Shown here in pieces: positions 44,101 through 55,131 of a stretch of DNA of 64,000 nt. Position 1 is the first letter of the stretch; every line of letters begins with the position of its first letter. Position numbers and translations under genes: made by a program. Below the pieces are notes generated by a model. It was not told where the DNA came from, did not search any database, and saw only the letters and a program-made list of their open reading frames with translations. The stretch lies in the NCBI GenBank assembly GCA_963971425.1, contig OZ020524.1:372001-436000 (forward strand). The letters are read 5' to 3'. The stretch comes from Bryoerythrophyllum caledonicum (taxonomy: Eukaryota; Streptophyta; Bryopsida; Pottiales; Pottiaceae).

Positions 44101-47100
44101 TGCCAACTTTGACACCCTCCCCAAAGCTGAGAAATTGTTATTTTACCATGAAAATTTGGGGACAGCATCATCTTTATGTTGAAAACATGCATACCAAATT
44201 TCAAGTCCAGGAGACTTATACAAAAAAACTTATGCAAGATCTACCAACATGGGATAGCTGTGAGAAAAGTGTCACAGCTGCCAACTTTGACACCCTCCCA
44301 AGAATTGAGGAAATTTTTTTTGCCCATGTAATTTTTGGAGCAAAACATTTTTATGTTGTTTGCATGTGTGGAAAATTTCAAGTCCAAAAGACCCATACAA
44401 AAAATAATATTCCAAATCTACCAACATGTGTAGTTTTGAGAAACAAAGGGGAAAACCATTTTACTACTTCCAACTTTGACGCCCTCCTTAGGATTGAGTT
44501 TTTGTTGATACATAATGAAATTTTTGGCACAAGATCATCTCTACGCTGGTAACATGTGGGATAAATTTCAAAGCCAAAAGACATACATAAAAAAAGTTAT
44601 TCCATATCTATCAACATGTGTAACTATGATAAACAATTTGAAGGTCATATTGAAAATGTCAAAATATCTTTGACACCTCATGCTTTTTCATTGAACTCAA
44701 TCATGTGAGTAAGCCACCAAACATAAATGCTTCTCAAAAAGATCAATAACATCTAAATGAAGAAGTGAAGAGGTGTTCCATGCAGAAGAATCCACTTGGC
44801 CATAAAGTGTGCATTAGACACATGACAAATTTTTTCTTCTAAATATCTATTGAACACTATGTAAAGGGAATGGTGTGTGTGATTTGTGATAGACTGAATG
44901 TTGAGACAATCCTCAAAACAGAGAGTGTTGTATTGTGGGATGCATGAGTGTTGATTCGCATTGGGCATACATGATGAGTGATTAAGAGCAAAATGATTTT
45001 TCATGTATGCATATGGGCTTGTGTTTTGGCGACCCTTCTCTCTCCTCTTTGCTCCAGCGCCTTGGCTCCCTTCTCTCCCCCTTGCACTGCTCCAACCATG
45101 TTCTCCTTCCTCTGCCAATTGTCACGTGTCAATCCTGCAACCCCCTTTGCTCTGCTCTAGCCCCTTGGCCCCCTTCTTTCTCCCTTGCTCTGCTCTAACC
45201 CCTACTCTACTGCTGTAGCTAGCATCACGCACTCTATAAGTTTATGATGGCAATTTCAGATGAAATTCGTGCCCGCATCATAGGTTTGAGTGAGGGAGGA
45301 TTTACAGGAGTTCAAATTGCAGCTACTATTGGAGTTCCTATTAGAACAGTTACAAGGTTAGTAAAAACATTTAGAGAAGATGGAACCTACAAGTGCAAAC
45401 CTTGCGGTGGAAGTCACGCTAAAAAGCTTAGTGATAGAGGTGTTCGTAGTATTGTGCATTACTCAAAAATTCATCGTTGCTCTTCACTCTCATAGATTAC
45501 CAATGCATGTCCTACTCAAGTGTGTAGACGTACTATTCAAAGGGTCTTACATAAAAATGGCATTTTTAGTCGAATTGTAGTCAAAAAACCTTTTTTGACA
45601 CCTCCTCACATGTCTCAACGATTAGCTTTTGCTCAGAAGTACCGTAGATGGAGTGCAAAAGAGTGGGAGCGTGTTGTTTGGACAGATGAATCTACTTTTG
45701 AAATTGGAAAAAATTCTCGGCAAATTCATGTTTGGAGAAGTGCATACGAGCGTTATTCATCAAGTTGTCTAGCTCCTACTTTTAAAAGTGGAAGGACTTC
45801 TTTAATGATTTGGGGCGCATTTGCCGGAGGACAACAGTCAGAACTTGTCTTTATGCCTAAAGGTCAACGTTCTGCTAAGGATTTTATAGAAGTGGTTTAC
45901 GATGCCAAATTGGCTCATTTCATGGGTCAAATTCCACATGGAGTGCTTATGGAAGATGGGGCACCCGTCCATAGGAGCAAAATATGTGAAGAATGGAGAC
46001 AAAGCCACCTTCTCGAAAAGCTCAACTGGCCTGCAAACTCTCCCAATCTCAATCCAATCGAGAACGTTTGGAGGATGTTAATAGATGTTGTGCAACATGG
46101 CAAACAATGCCCTAGAAGCTTAGATGTGTTGAAGGTAGTTCTTGAAAGAGAGTGGAAGTTAGTCAATGGTACAAAGCTCCTTCAACTATGTCATTCTATG
46201 CCCTCTAGGTTACCAGCAGTGATTGACGCTAATGGAGGACATACACGTTGGTAGATATGGAATAACTTTTTTGTGTACATCTTTTGGCTTTGAAATTTAT
46301 CCCACATGTTACCAGCGTAGAGATGATCTTGTGCCAAAAATTTCATTATGTATCAACAAAAACTCAATCCTAAGGAGGGCGTCAAAGTTGGAAGTAGTAA
46401 AATGGTTTTCCCCTTTGTTTCTCAAAACTACACATGTTGGTAGATTTGGAATATTATTTTTTGTATGGGTCTTTTGGACTTGAAATTTTCCACACATGCA
46501 AACAACATAAAAATGTTTTGCTCCAAAAATTTCATGGGCAAAAAAAATTTCCTCAATTCTTGGGAGGGTGTCAAAGTTGGCAGCTGTGACACTTTTCTCA
46601 CAGCTATCCCATGTTGGTAGATCTTGCATAAGTTTTTTTGTATAAGTCTCCTGGACTTGAAATTTGGTATGCATGTTTTCAACATAAAGATGATGCTGTC
46701 CCCAAATTTTCATGGTAAAATAACAATTTCTCAGCTTTGGGGAGGGTGTCAAAGTTGGCAGCAGTGTAGGACACTATCCCTGGAACTACTAAACGGCCAA
46801 TTTGAATGTCACCCTATTGTACATATTTGTAATGATTTATATAAAGCATAAGATGTTCTTATAGTAGAATCAAAGTACTAGTTCTCTAAAATTTCTGTCA
46901 AAGAAAATAAATAAAGACCTTGCTCAATATAGATGACAAGACCATGAGTGTTGTGTAAATAGATATTTATACACACAAGAGATTGAGTACCGCAACCAAC
47001 ATCAAATAAGACAAAAACATATACAAATACAAGTATACATAGCACATCCTCAAGGAGAAAAGAGCAGATCAAACTAAAGTCAAGTGTCTTTTACTCCACA

Positions 47101-50100
47101 AGAGAAGAATGAAAGAATGCAAGATAGAATAGAAAGCATGACCCTTTACCAATGACTAAACCGTCACTTACAAGCAACTATTTTCAATCACCGCTCTCTA
47201 ATCTCACTCACAAAGCTTGACTTGACAACAATGTCACATCAAGGAAGATTGCGCCTTATATACTGACAAATCCTAGGCAGATAAATACATCTACCAAATG
47301 AGAATGCGACAATGGACGCACACCTTTTAACACACATAGATTAGCCCAAACCAACTAATTTACATAATCACTAGCTTAACGTGGTGAGTCCTCCAATGCC
47401 ACACCCTGTAAAATGACTCTATCTTGGAATTCAATTTTTTAGACCATTACATTTTTCTTTTAAAACTCTCTAAGAAATTCATTTGGGTTATTGATTGAGG
47501 GGAATGATGGGTAAAAGAGATATTCATGCCCTATAATCAAAAAAAAAATCTACTTCTTTATTCTTTGGATAGAAATAATCTTTAGGAGCTCCCAGATTGC
47601 TCAATCAATACTTAAATAGTTATGCATAAAATAAATTTGCAATTATATTCTTTCTTTGAATTATTGAAGCATATCAAGTATGAAAACCTGGCTCTGTTAG
47701 GACAATATCTGCAGCATTTTGAGCTGCATCTGTAGCATTTGCAACAGCAATACCAATGTCAGCCTTCTTCAATGCTGGAGCATCATTGACACCATCTCCA
47801 GTCATACCACAAATATGATTACGCTCCTGCAACATCTTCACAATTTGAAACTTGTGTTCTGGAAACACTCCTGCACTTCTCTGAATATTCACATGTGTCA
47901 ACATAAATTTTTGGAAGCGACACTAAGAAAAGAAAGTAGTAACAAAATAGAGTATCTATGAAGTCAAAAGCCGAGGGTAGATTTTTGGAGTGCACAATTG
48001 CGGGTATATCTATGAAGACAAAGGCTGAGGGTAGATTTTTGGAGTGCACAATTGCGGGTGCGCCTACCCTATGTAGGCTGCTTTGCATTGTATCAGCAAC
48101 ATGTCAAAATGCTAACATCAGATGTACTTTGTAAATAGTAAAACCTACTTATTGTACATTGTTAGGAAGAATTGAAGATGGTAGTTAGAATTGTATGTGT
48201 TCAAGAATTAAGTAAATATTCAATGTTATCATCCAAGCGACGTAAGGCTAGTCAAGCCCATCAAGGAGAATAAAAGAGTTTGACTAAGAAATACATATCT
48301 GGTAGGAGCTATAGCTTGTTAAGTCTTAGGAATCAATTAAAATAACATGATAATAAATGTTTATATCAATATGTGTTGGCTTCTGTAGTCTGAATTTTAC
48401 AACAAATTTTACAACGATTGATACCTAATATAATATATTATACATAGTGTGATATTTTCCTTAGCTAACGATATATGATTGATTTTCACATATAAGGTTT
48501 ATTTTTTAGGCCTTTAGTAATTATCTGATTTATTTTTATTCATTCATTTTTTTTTGAAAAACCTTGTTTTAAGGTTCTAAATCTCCATTTTCATACCTCA
48601 TACATTCACTAATAACCCTATACAAACCTTTGTTCCAACAAGAGCAAGCTATTTTGCAATTTGTAAACCTACATGCACTTCCAACATTGCACTCTAAATG
48701 CACCCTCATTAAGGGTTTTATTGGAATTGGAAGTTTTCTTGAAAGTTGAAGTTAAGACAAAAAAATTGATATTTAAAGACCATTACAAATATGAGTGCAA
48801 TGCATGTATTATCATGTATCTTTTCTTATATAATCATTTGCCATTGTTGATATTGATATACAACTAAAGTCTCAATCAAATCATAGATATATCTTATTGA
48901 TTTATTGTGATACTACTATTGTATATGTACAAATACTTGTCAGCTTGAAAGTTATTGGGCTTTGCTCCACTAATGAAAATTCTTACATTAGCTCAAGGTA
49001 CATACTTACAAAAAATGATAAAAATAGATGCAAATATGGTAAAGTGAACTTTATATTAACAATATTGATGCATATGGATGTCATGCTTATGATTCATTTA
49101 TGGCACCCATTACTCACTATAGATAGATCCATTATAGAATGAAGTAGTATATATACTCAGTTTGATCTTGTGGAACAACAATAGAGACCTTTTCTCTATT
49201 AGCGGATCAATGTAAATGTATTCTACACATTTGAATTAAGAGGCTTTGCGCATCTTTTTAATTGATATCAACTTCAATAAATAAACACTCGTCATTTAAT
49301 TTTAAGCAACACAAAGGGGCTATTCCAAGAAGACACATACAAATTTGACTTTTATTGGAGCATTCCAAAAGACATAGAGATGTTCATGTTACATTATTTA
49401 CGAAACAACATAATTAAAAAAATATCAATACATAAAGAGGCGTACATTTGGAAGTCCTTGGTAAATTCTTGGAATGCATAAATAATTATGAATATACACG
49501 TTTTTTACTTTTAAAAAATACCAAAAAAATTTAATGTTGAATTATATGTGACATAAAATTTGGTCATATAATATTAAAGAATACTAATCCAAATTTTCAT
49601 GATATATTAGCTTCTTTAATTAAAAAATCTTTTGAAATGCATTGTTTTACCATAATATATTGTTCCACTACAGTCTTGTAATGTTTTGATTCAAAGTTCA
49701 TAAAATTTTGTTTTAGATACTTGGCTAAATTTTTCCAAAACATTTCAATATTGATATAAGCATTCCAATGTAAAATGAAACCATGAAATTTCTTATTTGT
49801 ATTCCAATTGTAGAATCTTAGTATAAACTACAAAGAAATAGAAACTTTTAAATTTCTAGAGAAGCCAATTGCACACATTAAACAACTGAAATATGTTTTC
49901 TTCAAAGCATAAATGTAATCAACGAACTTTGATTCCTCTTGTTGTCAAATGTTTGCAAAACACAAGATCTAAATTTCTTACCATTGTGGTTTGAATTATG
50001 CCAACTCCTCTTACACTAAATATAAAGGTAGCAATAGAACCAATTCTTTTAAAACAATTGTGAAAATATGGTAGCAAAGGTTCAAAAATTACTGAACATA

Positions 50101-50202
50101 TTTTTATTCTTTGTAATATTATTATCTTTTAAAATAAAAATCCATAGGATTAATGAAGATTTGTAAGAAATCTTAGATTTAAAAAAAATGAATTAGTATA
50201 TC

Positions 50203-50254
<52 letters not shown>

Positions 50255-52957
50255 TCAATTTTTGGAAGAAAAAAGACTTTCAAATCATAGAGCAACATGT
50301 GGACTTCTCCATATTTTGTAAACATATGAACCAACAAAACATATATGTTTTGTTTTTGTGTTTCTTTTCCTAAAATCTCTTAAAATATATGGAATGCAAG
50401 AAGATAGTAGTATAGCACTTGATATCTAAGAATAACTAATGTCAAATTGCTTTGCCGTTCCAAAGACTTGTCTAAATATTGGTTGATGTGCAATTTATAG
50501 TTCTCAGTTTTTCAACCTTCTTTGACAAGGTACCAAGATCGGTTGAGCTAGAGTACCGATGAAATCATTGAATTCATGTTTAAAATGTATGATAGGAAGC
50601 ACATGGAATACACCCTAACTTACACTATATATTTCAATATGTGGGAGAAATTTGTTTCACCTGCAAATCCATCTGCTTGTTCAATTAAGTCATGTGGGTC
50701 CATGCCAGCTATTCCAAGTTCACCTTGAACATCTCCCCCTTTACTAAATAGTGCAGTTGAAGGATACATGTTAGTTCCCATTCCCAGTCGCCTGCCTGTT
50801 TCTTTGGCTATAGCCAATTGATCACCAGTTATCATCTTTACTGACACACCAAGCTCAAGAGCACGGTGGATAGTGTCACCAGTGTCATGACGGGGAGGAT
50901 CAAAAAGCGGTAGCAATCCAATCATCTCCCATGGACCACCACTGCTTTCTTTGATTCCTTCTGGAACTTCCTACATTCCATTGTAGGTGAAAAATGAATT
51001 GTTCCAAAAAACAGAAAACTTCAAAAAAACAAACCAATCAATGATGGTGACGGTTGAATTAATGATGACTACAATGATTATGAATTTTACATTCACCATG
51101 ATCATATTTTTTACTATAATTACAAACATTAGTTTGAACACATTGAATTTTTAAGTCTTACCATACAAGATAAGCAAGGGTGAACTAGACAAAGAATGCA
51201 AGGGTGAACTATACAAAGAATGCAATGGTGCAGTTAAGGTGAGCAAGGGTGAATTCAAGATGAAATTTAAATATACCAAATAATGGACCAAATGAGAATC
51301 TCATACTTTATTTCTTAGAAACTATGATAACATTTATTGATAAACTAATTCTTTAAATGTGAAATGTTACTTGATAAGCAACTCCAAGACTTCTCAAACC
51401 ATGCTCAGCATATTTTATTATGATCTCATGTACTTTGCTTTCAATTGCTTCACGATTAGCAGCAAGTGCAAGTATTTGCTCGGGGGATCCTTTGGTAGCA
51501 CGGTGCATGTCACCATCAGGAGTTGTGTACGTGATAGCTGTTCTCTTGTCAGTTGGATTGAAAGGCAAAAAATGCACCTCTTTGACCCCTTTTCTTGCAT
51601 CTTGAATATTTGGAAGCATCGAACATATTGCTAGATCAATAGGATCCTGATCGCCAAAGTTAAATAAAATAAAATAATAAGTATATAAAAGGATTGTGTA
51701 TTTCTAATGCCATAGCATGCCTTGGTTTTGGCCTTTTGGAGGGCCCAAGGGAGGAGGGACATGGGCAGGGGTTGGAGAAGTCATCAAGAAGAAGTTTGTC
51801 TGAACCTGATTTTCAATTCGAGATGCATGAGAAGCTGTAAGAATAACCAGATCTTTGTCAGCAGTCGCTGAAGTAACTTCAATAATGGCTCTATCCACAT
51901 TGAGACGGTTCAAAGTCAAAGTTCCTGTTTTGTCAGAACACAAAATATCCATGCCAGCCATCTCTTCGATTGCCGTCATGCGCTTTACAATTGCACCTTG
52001 TTTAGCCAAACTATGAGCTCCAACAGCCATGGTAACAGATAACACAGTTGGCATTGCTATTGGAATTCCACCAATAAGCAGTATCAAGAGGTTATCAATT
52101 CCAATTCGGTACTTTCTCCGTTGGATCCCAAATATAACAATAACTTCAACTATAATGCCAATTGTAATGGTAAAAATACAAAAGTTTCCAATTTTTGTGA
52201 GCACTTGTTGGAAATGACCTGTGTGATGTGTTGTATCCACTAAGTGTGCTGCTTTACCAAAGAAAGTGTGAATTCCTGTAGCAATTATAAGAGCTTCTAT
52301 TTCTCCTTGTTTGCAAATAGATCCTGAATAGACAACTCCTCCAGGTCGTTTTGTTACAGCAACAGATTCACCAGTAAGAGAAGATTGGTCGACAAGGAGT
52401 GGATCCCCTTCAAGAAGCCTTGCATCTGCAGGAATTATGTCTCCAAGCTTGATGGTAATAATATCCCCTGGAACCAAAATTGAGGCATCAGTTTCAGCAT
52501 AAATTCCATCACGAAGGACCTTTGACTTTGGAGCAAGAGCTTGCATGAGAGCATTTGCAGCTTCCCCAGCATTGGTTTCTTCAATGTAGCTAACAGTTGC
52601 ATTGATGAGTAGAAGGCAGACAATGCCTATAAAGTCTTGCCAGTCTGGAGGTCTATTGTCTCCATTATCTAAGACAAGAGCCATTATGGCTGCTGTTTCC
52701 ATGACCCATGATAATGGATTCCACATGAACAACATGAACTTCAACAACTTATTTTCCTTATGTTCTTCTAATTTATTGGGTCCAACAAGCTTAATGCGCA
52801 CACCAGCATCCATGGTTGATAGGCCTTCGCGAGTAGCTTTTAATTTTAAAAAAGTCTCTTCAAGAGGAAGTTGTTCCAGGTCTGCCTCCTCCTCTTCTTC
52901 TAAGAAGCCAAATTGGTAGCCTCCGGTATCTTCTTTTGGTGGCTCATATCTATCCAT
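36928..52957 (-). CDS. Plasma-membrane H+-ATPase (P3A-type), five exons, 3' end not in window
   Basis: Pumps protons out of the cell using ATP. Exons on the minus strand are 52,957-51,806, 51,646-51,371, 50,970-50,661, 47,870-47,688 and 37,133-36,928, together 709 codons; all introns are GT..AG and phases match. Visible are the actuator TGES, PIAMPT in M4, the phosphorylated aspartate in SDKTGTLT, the nucleotide-binding [15 protein letters not shown] and the hinge GDGVNDAP. Family members have about 950 residues, so M7-M10 and the autoinhibitory C-terminus (about 240 residues) are missing: either a very long last intron reaches beyond the window or the gene is truncated. The N-terminus ([17 protein letters not shown] plus an acidic run) is longer than in flowering plants. 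Coding frames are open, so the gene may be active. Confidence 0.92.
37134..38148. other. Intron sequence, AT-rich
   Basis: Start of the long fourth ATPase intron (37,134-47,687). No feature is recognised in this part. Confidence 0.5.
38149..38396. repeat. Tetranucleotide microsatellite (GATA/GGTA/GGAT)
   Basis: Runs of GATA, then GGTA, then GATA, a short ATAATTATTCTTAA interruption, then GGAT/GATA variants. The whole array covers about 250 bp inside the ATPase intron. The Tyr/Leu/Ser/Ile-repeat frames on the minus strand are artefacts of the repeat. Confidence 0.95.
38640..39065 (+). pseudogene. Coding relic of unknown transposon family
   Basis: Reads [13 protein letters not shown], then [56 protein letters not shown] and [19 protein letters not shown], with a TAA after NKF and a one-base shift. 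The composition is protein-like and GC content is higher than around it. I do not recognise the family. Because a LINE relic on the same strand starts about 350 bp downstream, it may be an upstream frame of that or another element. Confidence 0.35.
39792..39833 (+). other. 2A-like ribosome-skipping motif in the LINE
   Basis: Codons read [14 protein letters not shown]. The 2A consensus is D-(V/I)-E-x-N-P-G-P; here the D is N, a GAC-to-AAC type change. Such motifs are known near the start of ORF2 in some animal and protist LINEs. A TAG (KT*VTLL) interrupts the frame about 20 bases upstream. Confidence 0.6.
39905..40475. mobile_element. GC-rich insertion within the LINE, class unknown
   Basis: LINE-like reading stops at about 39,905 (FFETNFR) and LINE-like base composition returns near 40,480. 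The insert has CCGGA words typical of the gag-only family, a GGTTGGAGCTCC inverted repeat (39,936-40,005) and a GA run at 40,123-40,142. Exact ends and target duplication could not be fixed. Confidence 0.35.
42666..44039. other. LINE 3' flank and AT-rich intron sequence; two telomere-like units
   Basis: At 43,032-43,047 the sequence ACTAACCCTAACCCTAAT contains two CCCTAA units, with an inverted TAGGGTT nearby. This may belong to an untranslated region of a transposon. No gene is seen; the frame at 43,656-44,072 has no motif. Confidence 0.4.
44042..44620 (+). repeat. Left terminal inverted repeat with three direct modules
   Basis: The motif TGCCAACTTTGACACCCTCC or a close variant lies at 44,101, 44,279 and 44,468, so the repeat is built of units of about 178-189 bp. 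Each unit also carries a CCAACATG-type word and a CAAATTTCAAG-type word. Confidence 0.9.
44621..45243 (+). promoter_or_regulatory. Upstream region of the transposase gene
   Basis: Non-coding. A CT-rich stretch at 45,040-45,210 contains two imperfect copies of GCYCCAGC..CCTTGG..CCC about 100 bp apart, just upstream of the start codon. It probably holds the promoter and 5' leader. Confidence 0.4.
45244..46254 (+). CDS. Tc1-type transposase (DD34E), one internal TAG
   Basis: Cuts and pastes the element. About 336 codons, the usual family length. N-terminal helix-turn-helix ([21 protein letters not shown]), a second paired-like helical domain, then the catalytic core [18 protein letters not shown] and NPIENVW, where 34 residues separate the second D from E. 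TAG at 45,493-45,495 interrupts the frame between the DNA-binding subdomains; otherwise there is no shift, so the gene is one base change from open. Start: two ATG codons in tandem at 45,244. The last codons (HTRW and stop) lie within the right inverted repeat. Confidence 0.92.
46242..46819 (-). repeat. Right terminal inverted repeat
   Basis: Inverted copy of 44,042-44,620, with the modules mirrored at 46,374, 46,563 and 46,741. Nearly identical to the left repeat. Confidence 0.93.
46975..47060 (-). repeat. Relic of the gypsy-element LTR border
   Basis: Aligns with 3,395-3,480: ACCAACATCAAATAA.ACAAAAACATA and a CACATCCTCAAG version of the LTR-polypurine junction. The similarity is lost soon after. 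Confidence 0.5.
47085..47425 (+). repeat. LTR-like repeat, copy 2 (related to 22,190-22,555)
   Basis: Shares ordered words with 22,190-22,555 (CTCACAAAGCTTGACTTGACAA, ACACATAGATTAG, CCACACCCTGT). Lies in the fourth ATPase intron, upstream of exon 4 in plus-strand terms. Probably a solo or truncated LTR. Confidence 0.5.
47688..47870 (-). CDS. H+-ATPase exon 4 (hinge, GDGVNDAP)
   Basis: Encodes [20 protein letters not shown], the Mg2+-binding hinge [20 protein letters not shown] and ADIVLTEPG. Acceptor GTGCAG/GA, donor CCAG/GTTTTC; phase 1 at both ends. Confidence 0.95.
47953..48060. repeat. Tandem duplication, 54-bp period
   Basis: Two adjacent copies beginning TATCTATGAAG and containing GAGGGTAGATTTTTGGAGTG differ at only a few bases. 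Confidence 0.9.
50208..50250. repeat. (TA)n microsatellite
   Basis: About 21 TA units in the third ATPase intron. Confidence 0.97.
50661..50970 (-). CDS. H+-ATPase exon 3 (nucleotide-binding/phosphorylation domain)
   Basis: Begins [20 protein letters not shown] and includes [40 protein letters not shown] and [10 protein letters not shown]. Acceptor ATGTAG/GAAGTT, donor GCAG/GTGAAA. Phase 0 in, phase 1 out. Confidence 0.95.
50971..51370. other. Second ATPase intron (400 bp) with short tandem repeat
   Basis: GCAAGGGTGAACTA.ACAAAGAAT is repeated in tandem at about 51,173-51,222, followed by a partial third copy. Donor CAA/GTAACA, acceptor ATGTAG. Confidence 0.8.
51371..51646 (-). CDS. H+-ATPase exon 2 (nucleotide-binding domain)
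   Basis: Encodes [37 protein letters not shown], the ATP-binding [11 protein letters not shown] and [11 protein letters not shown]. Acceptor ATCAG/GAT, donor CAA/GTAACA; phase 0 at both ends. Confidence 0.95.
51806..52957 (-). CDS. H+-ATPase exon 1 (N-terminus to phosphorylation site)
   Basis: 384 codons. Start ATG at 52,957 gives [17 protein letters not shown]; an upstream in-frame TTG at 52,975 is not a likely start. It then encodes the acidic run [11 protein letters not shown]1-M2 ([28 protein letters not shown]), the actuator TGES, M3-M4 with [10 protein letters not shown] and CSDKTGTLT (about 51,920-51,940). The donor is AATCAG/GTTCAG; the frame staying open past it is intronic. Confidence 0.95.
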
Positions 52958-53590
52958 GGATTGAATGGATTTCAACTTGAAAAATACAATAACTATTAAG
53001 AAAAGGTTGTCATATTTTTAATTTGTGATTCCTTTTCAAGTCCAACTAATTTCTATCTCTTCGTTGAATAATGTGTTAAATATTGAATCAAACATCTTCT
53101 TCAATCTACACTTTCAAAAAGAAGAGGTGATTGTTAATTTATTATCCATTTGAATTGAAATCCAATATCTTAGATGCAATAATTGTAAAATCATATATTG
53201 ATCAATCATTAGAAGAGATCTGTGTAGTAAGTTTTGCTCCAGGTCTGCCTCTTCCTCTTCTTCTATGTAGCCAAATTGGTAGCCTCCAGTATCTTCTTCT
53301 TCTAGTGGCTCATATCTATCCATGGATTGAATAGATTTCAATTTGAAAAATACAACAATTAGTAATAATAGGTTGCCATATCCTCAAATTTGTGATTCTT
53401 TTCAAGCCCAACTAATTTCTATCTCTTTGTTGAGTGATGTGTCAAATATTAAATTAGGCATCTTCTTCAATCTACACTTTTAAAAAAAAGTTGATCGTTA
53501 ATTTGAATCAAAATCCAATATCTTCGATGCAATAATTGTAAAATCTCATATTGAATAAACATTACAAGAGATTTGTGTAGTAATTTTTGT
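52878..53590 (-). repeat. 363-bp tandem duplication over the ATPase start region
   Basis: Copy A (52,878-53,240) holds the functional start; copy B (53,241-53,590) repeats the first ~33 codons ([20 protein letters not shown], start at 53,323) plus the upstream non-coding sequence, then diverges after ADLEQ. Copy B cannot encode a pump. It could serve as an upstream leader with an extra start codon, or mark a duplication of promoter-proximal DNA. Confidence 0.85.
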
Positions 53591-55131
53591 AAAAATGAAT
53601 CATCATTCAAAAAACTCATTTTTTGTAAATACCAATATCAGAACTTATCTAATAGTGCTACTTTGATCTATTTAATGATTGAATTTATTCATTATGAGAT
53701 ATTGTTATTGAATAGTTTTAGGGTAAACTTTTTCATGTTGTAGGTAGAATTTTATAGATGAGTGCTATAAGAAAATTCACATATATATTGCAAATTAAAA
53801 TTTTTTATAAAAAATCAAAATTCCTACAAACAAATTTATCCTTAAAAAAAATGTACCTATAACCTTTTGCAATCATAAGAGTATCCGAGAATTGCTGAAG
53901 AATATAAATACATTTGACATATAACTGTATATTTCATTCAAAGGTTTCCTACCACTTTGAACAATTCAGTCATCTCAGCAAAATATTTAATCATTTGCAT
54001 TCCAATCTTGGTGGTACCAACTGTAGAAGAAAAAACAAGAAAAAAAAAGAAAACAGTTCAAATGCTAAAATTACAGTCTTTCAATATTTGAAAGAAAGAA
54101 TATCTTTGATGATCTATGATTCACATTAAATTGAAACCCAAACTTTATTGTTAGAAAATTAAACCCTAAATACTTAATTTCTATAGAAAACAAATCAAAA
54201 TTTGTGGTACATAACTTGGATTGGAGTTGAGTTTAGGGCTCCCTGTAGTAAATGAAATTTTATAAAAGTCGTTTGTTAGGTCATATCTCAGTTGAATAAA
54301 AAAAGCATTAGTTCAAACACAAAGAAAAGTTCTTATACGGTTCATTCAACAAGTCACCTCATTCCTTACATTTTGCATTATTGACTTCATATGTGATTTT
54401 TTGCATAAGTACTTGGTTTATCATTCAAGAAAGGACTGTAGAGATTTTTTACAGGTATTATGTGAAGTAAGGGACTATTGGTTGTTGGAAACCATTGGCA
54501 CCTAGTGAAACAATGCAAATACAAATCCAAAAAATTAAGAAAACATAAATGTATTTTTCCTTTTATATTCAGCAAAAAAACCGTTTTATACTTATGATTG
54601 TATCTTTTGAATTAAATGCATTGATTTTGGAATATTAAGCATCTTTGATGTGAAATTGTGATATAGTTTTGATTAAATGCTACCCAATAGATATAATATG
54701 ATAGATAGAATCAACCATGATCTCATTTGAAGACTTAAGTTTTCTAGAGTTACTAAAAAAGTAGGCTTACATCATCATTATCATGTCCAAAATCTACTGA
54801 TGATATAGTACTTATTATTAGAAACTTCTAGTATAAATTTGGGGTTTTGGAATAAAATCATCTCACTCCAAAACAAATCATTTGTGATATTGAAGTTCAC
54901 TTGCTGTAGGTGTCACCTGCAATTATCAGGTTGTAGGTCACTAAATCGTGGATTGTGTAGAACAACCCTCTTGTAGATATAGGCAATACAAAAACAGATT
55001 TTTGAAGACATTTGTGCACCAATAATTCTATTCTCAACCCCTACTTATTGTTGGTCATAATCTGCACAAGGTGTAATCAGCACGAGGTATACCGTACATT
55101 GATAAGCTCTAGGGCCAACTATTTCATTAAT
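53591..55131. other. Upstream region of the ATPase gene, AT-rich
   Basis: Probably contains promoter and 5' UTR of the minus-strand ATPase gene, but no defined TATA or other element could be singled out in such AT-rich DNA. No other gene is seen. Confidence 0.4.

Larger units (their letters stand above)
44042..46819 (+). mobile_element. Tc1/mariner-type DNA transposon with 578-bp terminal inverted repeats
   Basis: Flanked by TA on both sides (44,040-44,041; 46,820-46,821), the target duplication of the superfamily. The left end CAATAGGGTGACATTC is repeated inverted at the right end. The inverted repeats (44,042-44,620 and 46,242-46,819) are nearly identical; the frames they contain differ at a single residue over 147 codons. 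One transposase gene lies between them. The element lies inside the fourth ATPase intron. The near identity of the repeats and the single stop in the transposase suggest a recent insertion. Confidence 0.93.
47871..50660. other. Third ATPase intron (2.8 kb)
   Basis: AT-rich. Holds a 54-bp tandem duplication (47,953-48,060) and a TA run (50,208-50,250). No other feature is supported. Confidence 0.6.

Noticed and set aside
44109-44552. 147-codon frame in the Tc1 element, found twice in opposite orientation
   Set aside because: It lies wholly in the terminal inverted repeat and contains the repeated binding-site modules; it is a by-product of the repeat and not a second gene.
51704-51805. C-terminal extension of ATPase exon 1 ([17 protein letters not shown]..)
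   Set aside because: This is intron read-through: the family sequence stops at ENQ, where CAG/GTTCAG gives a donor, and resumes at DPIDLA after an acceptor at 51,647.
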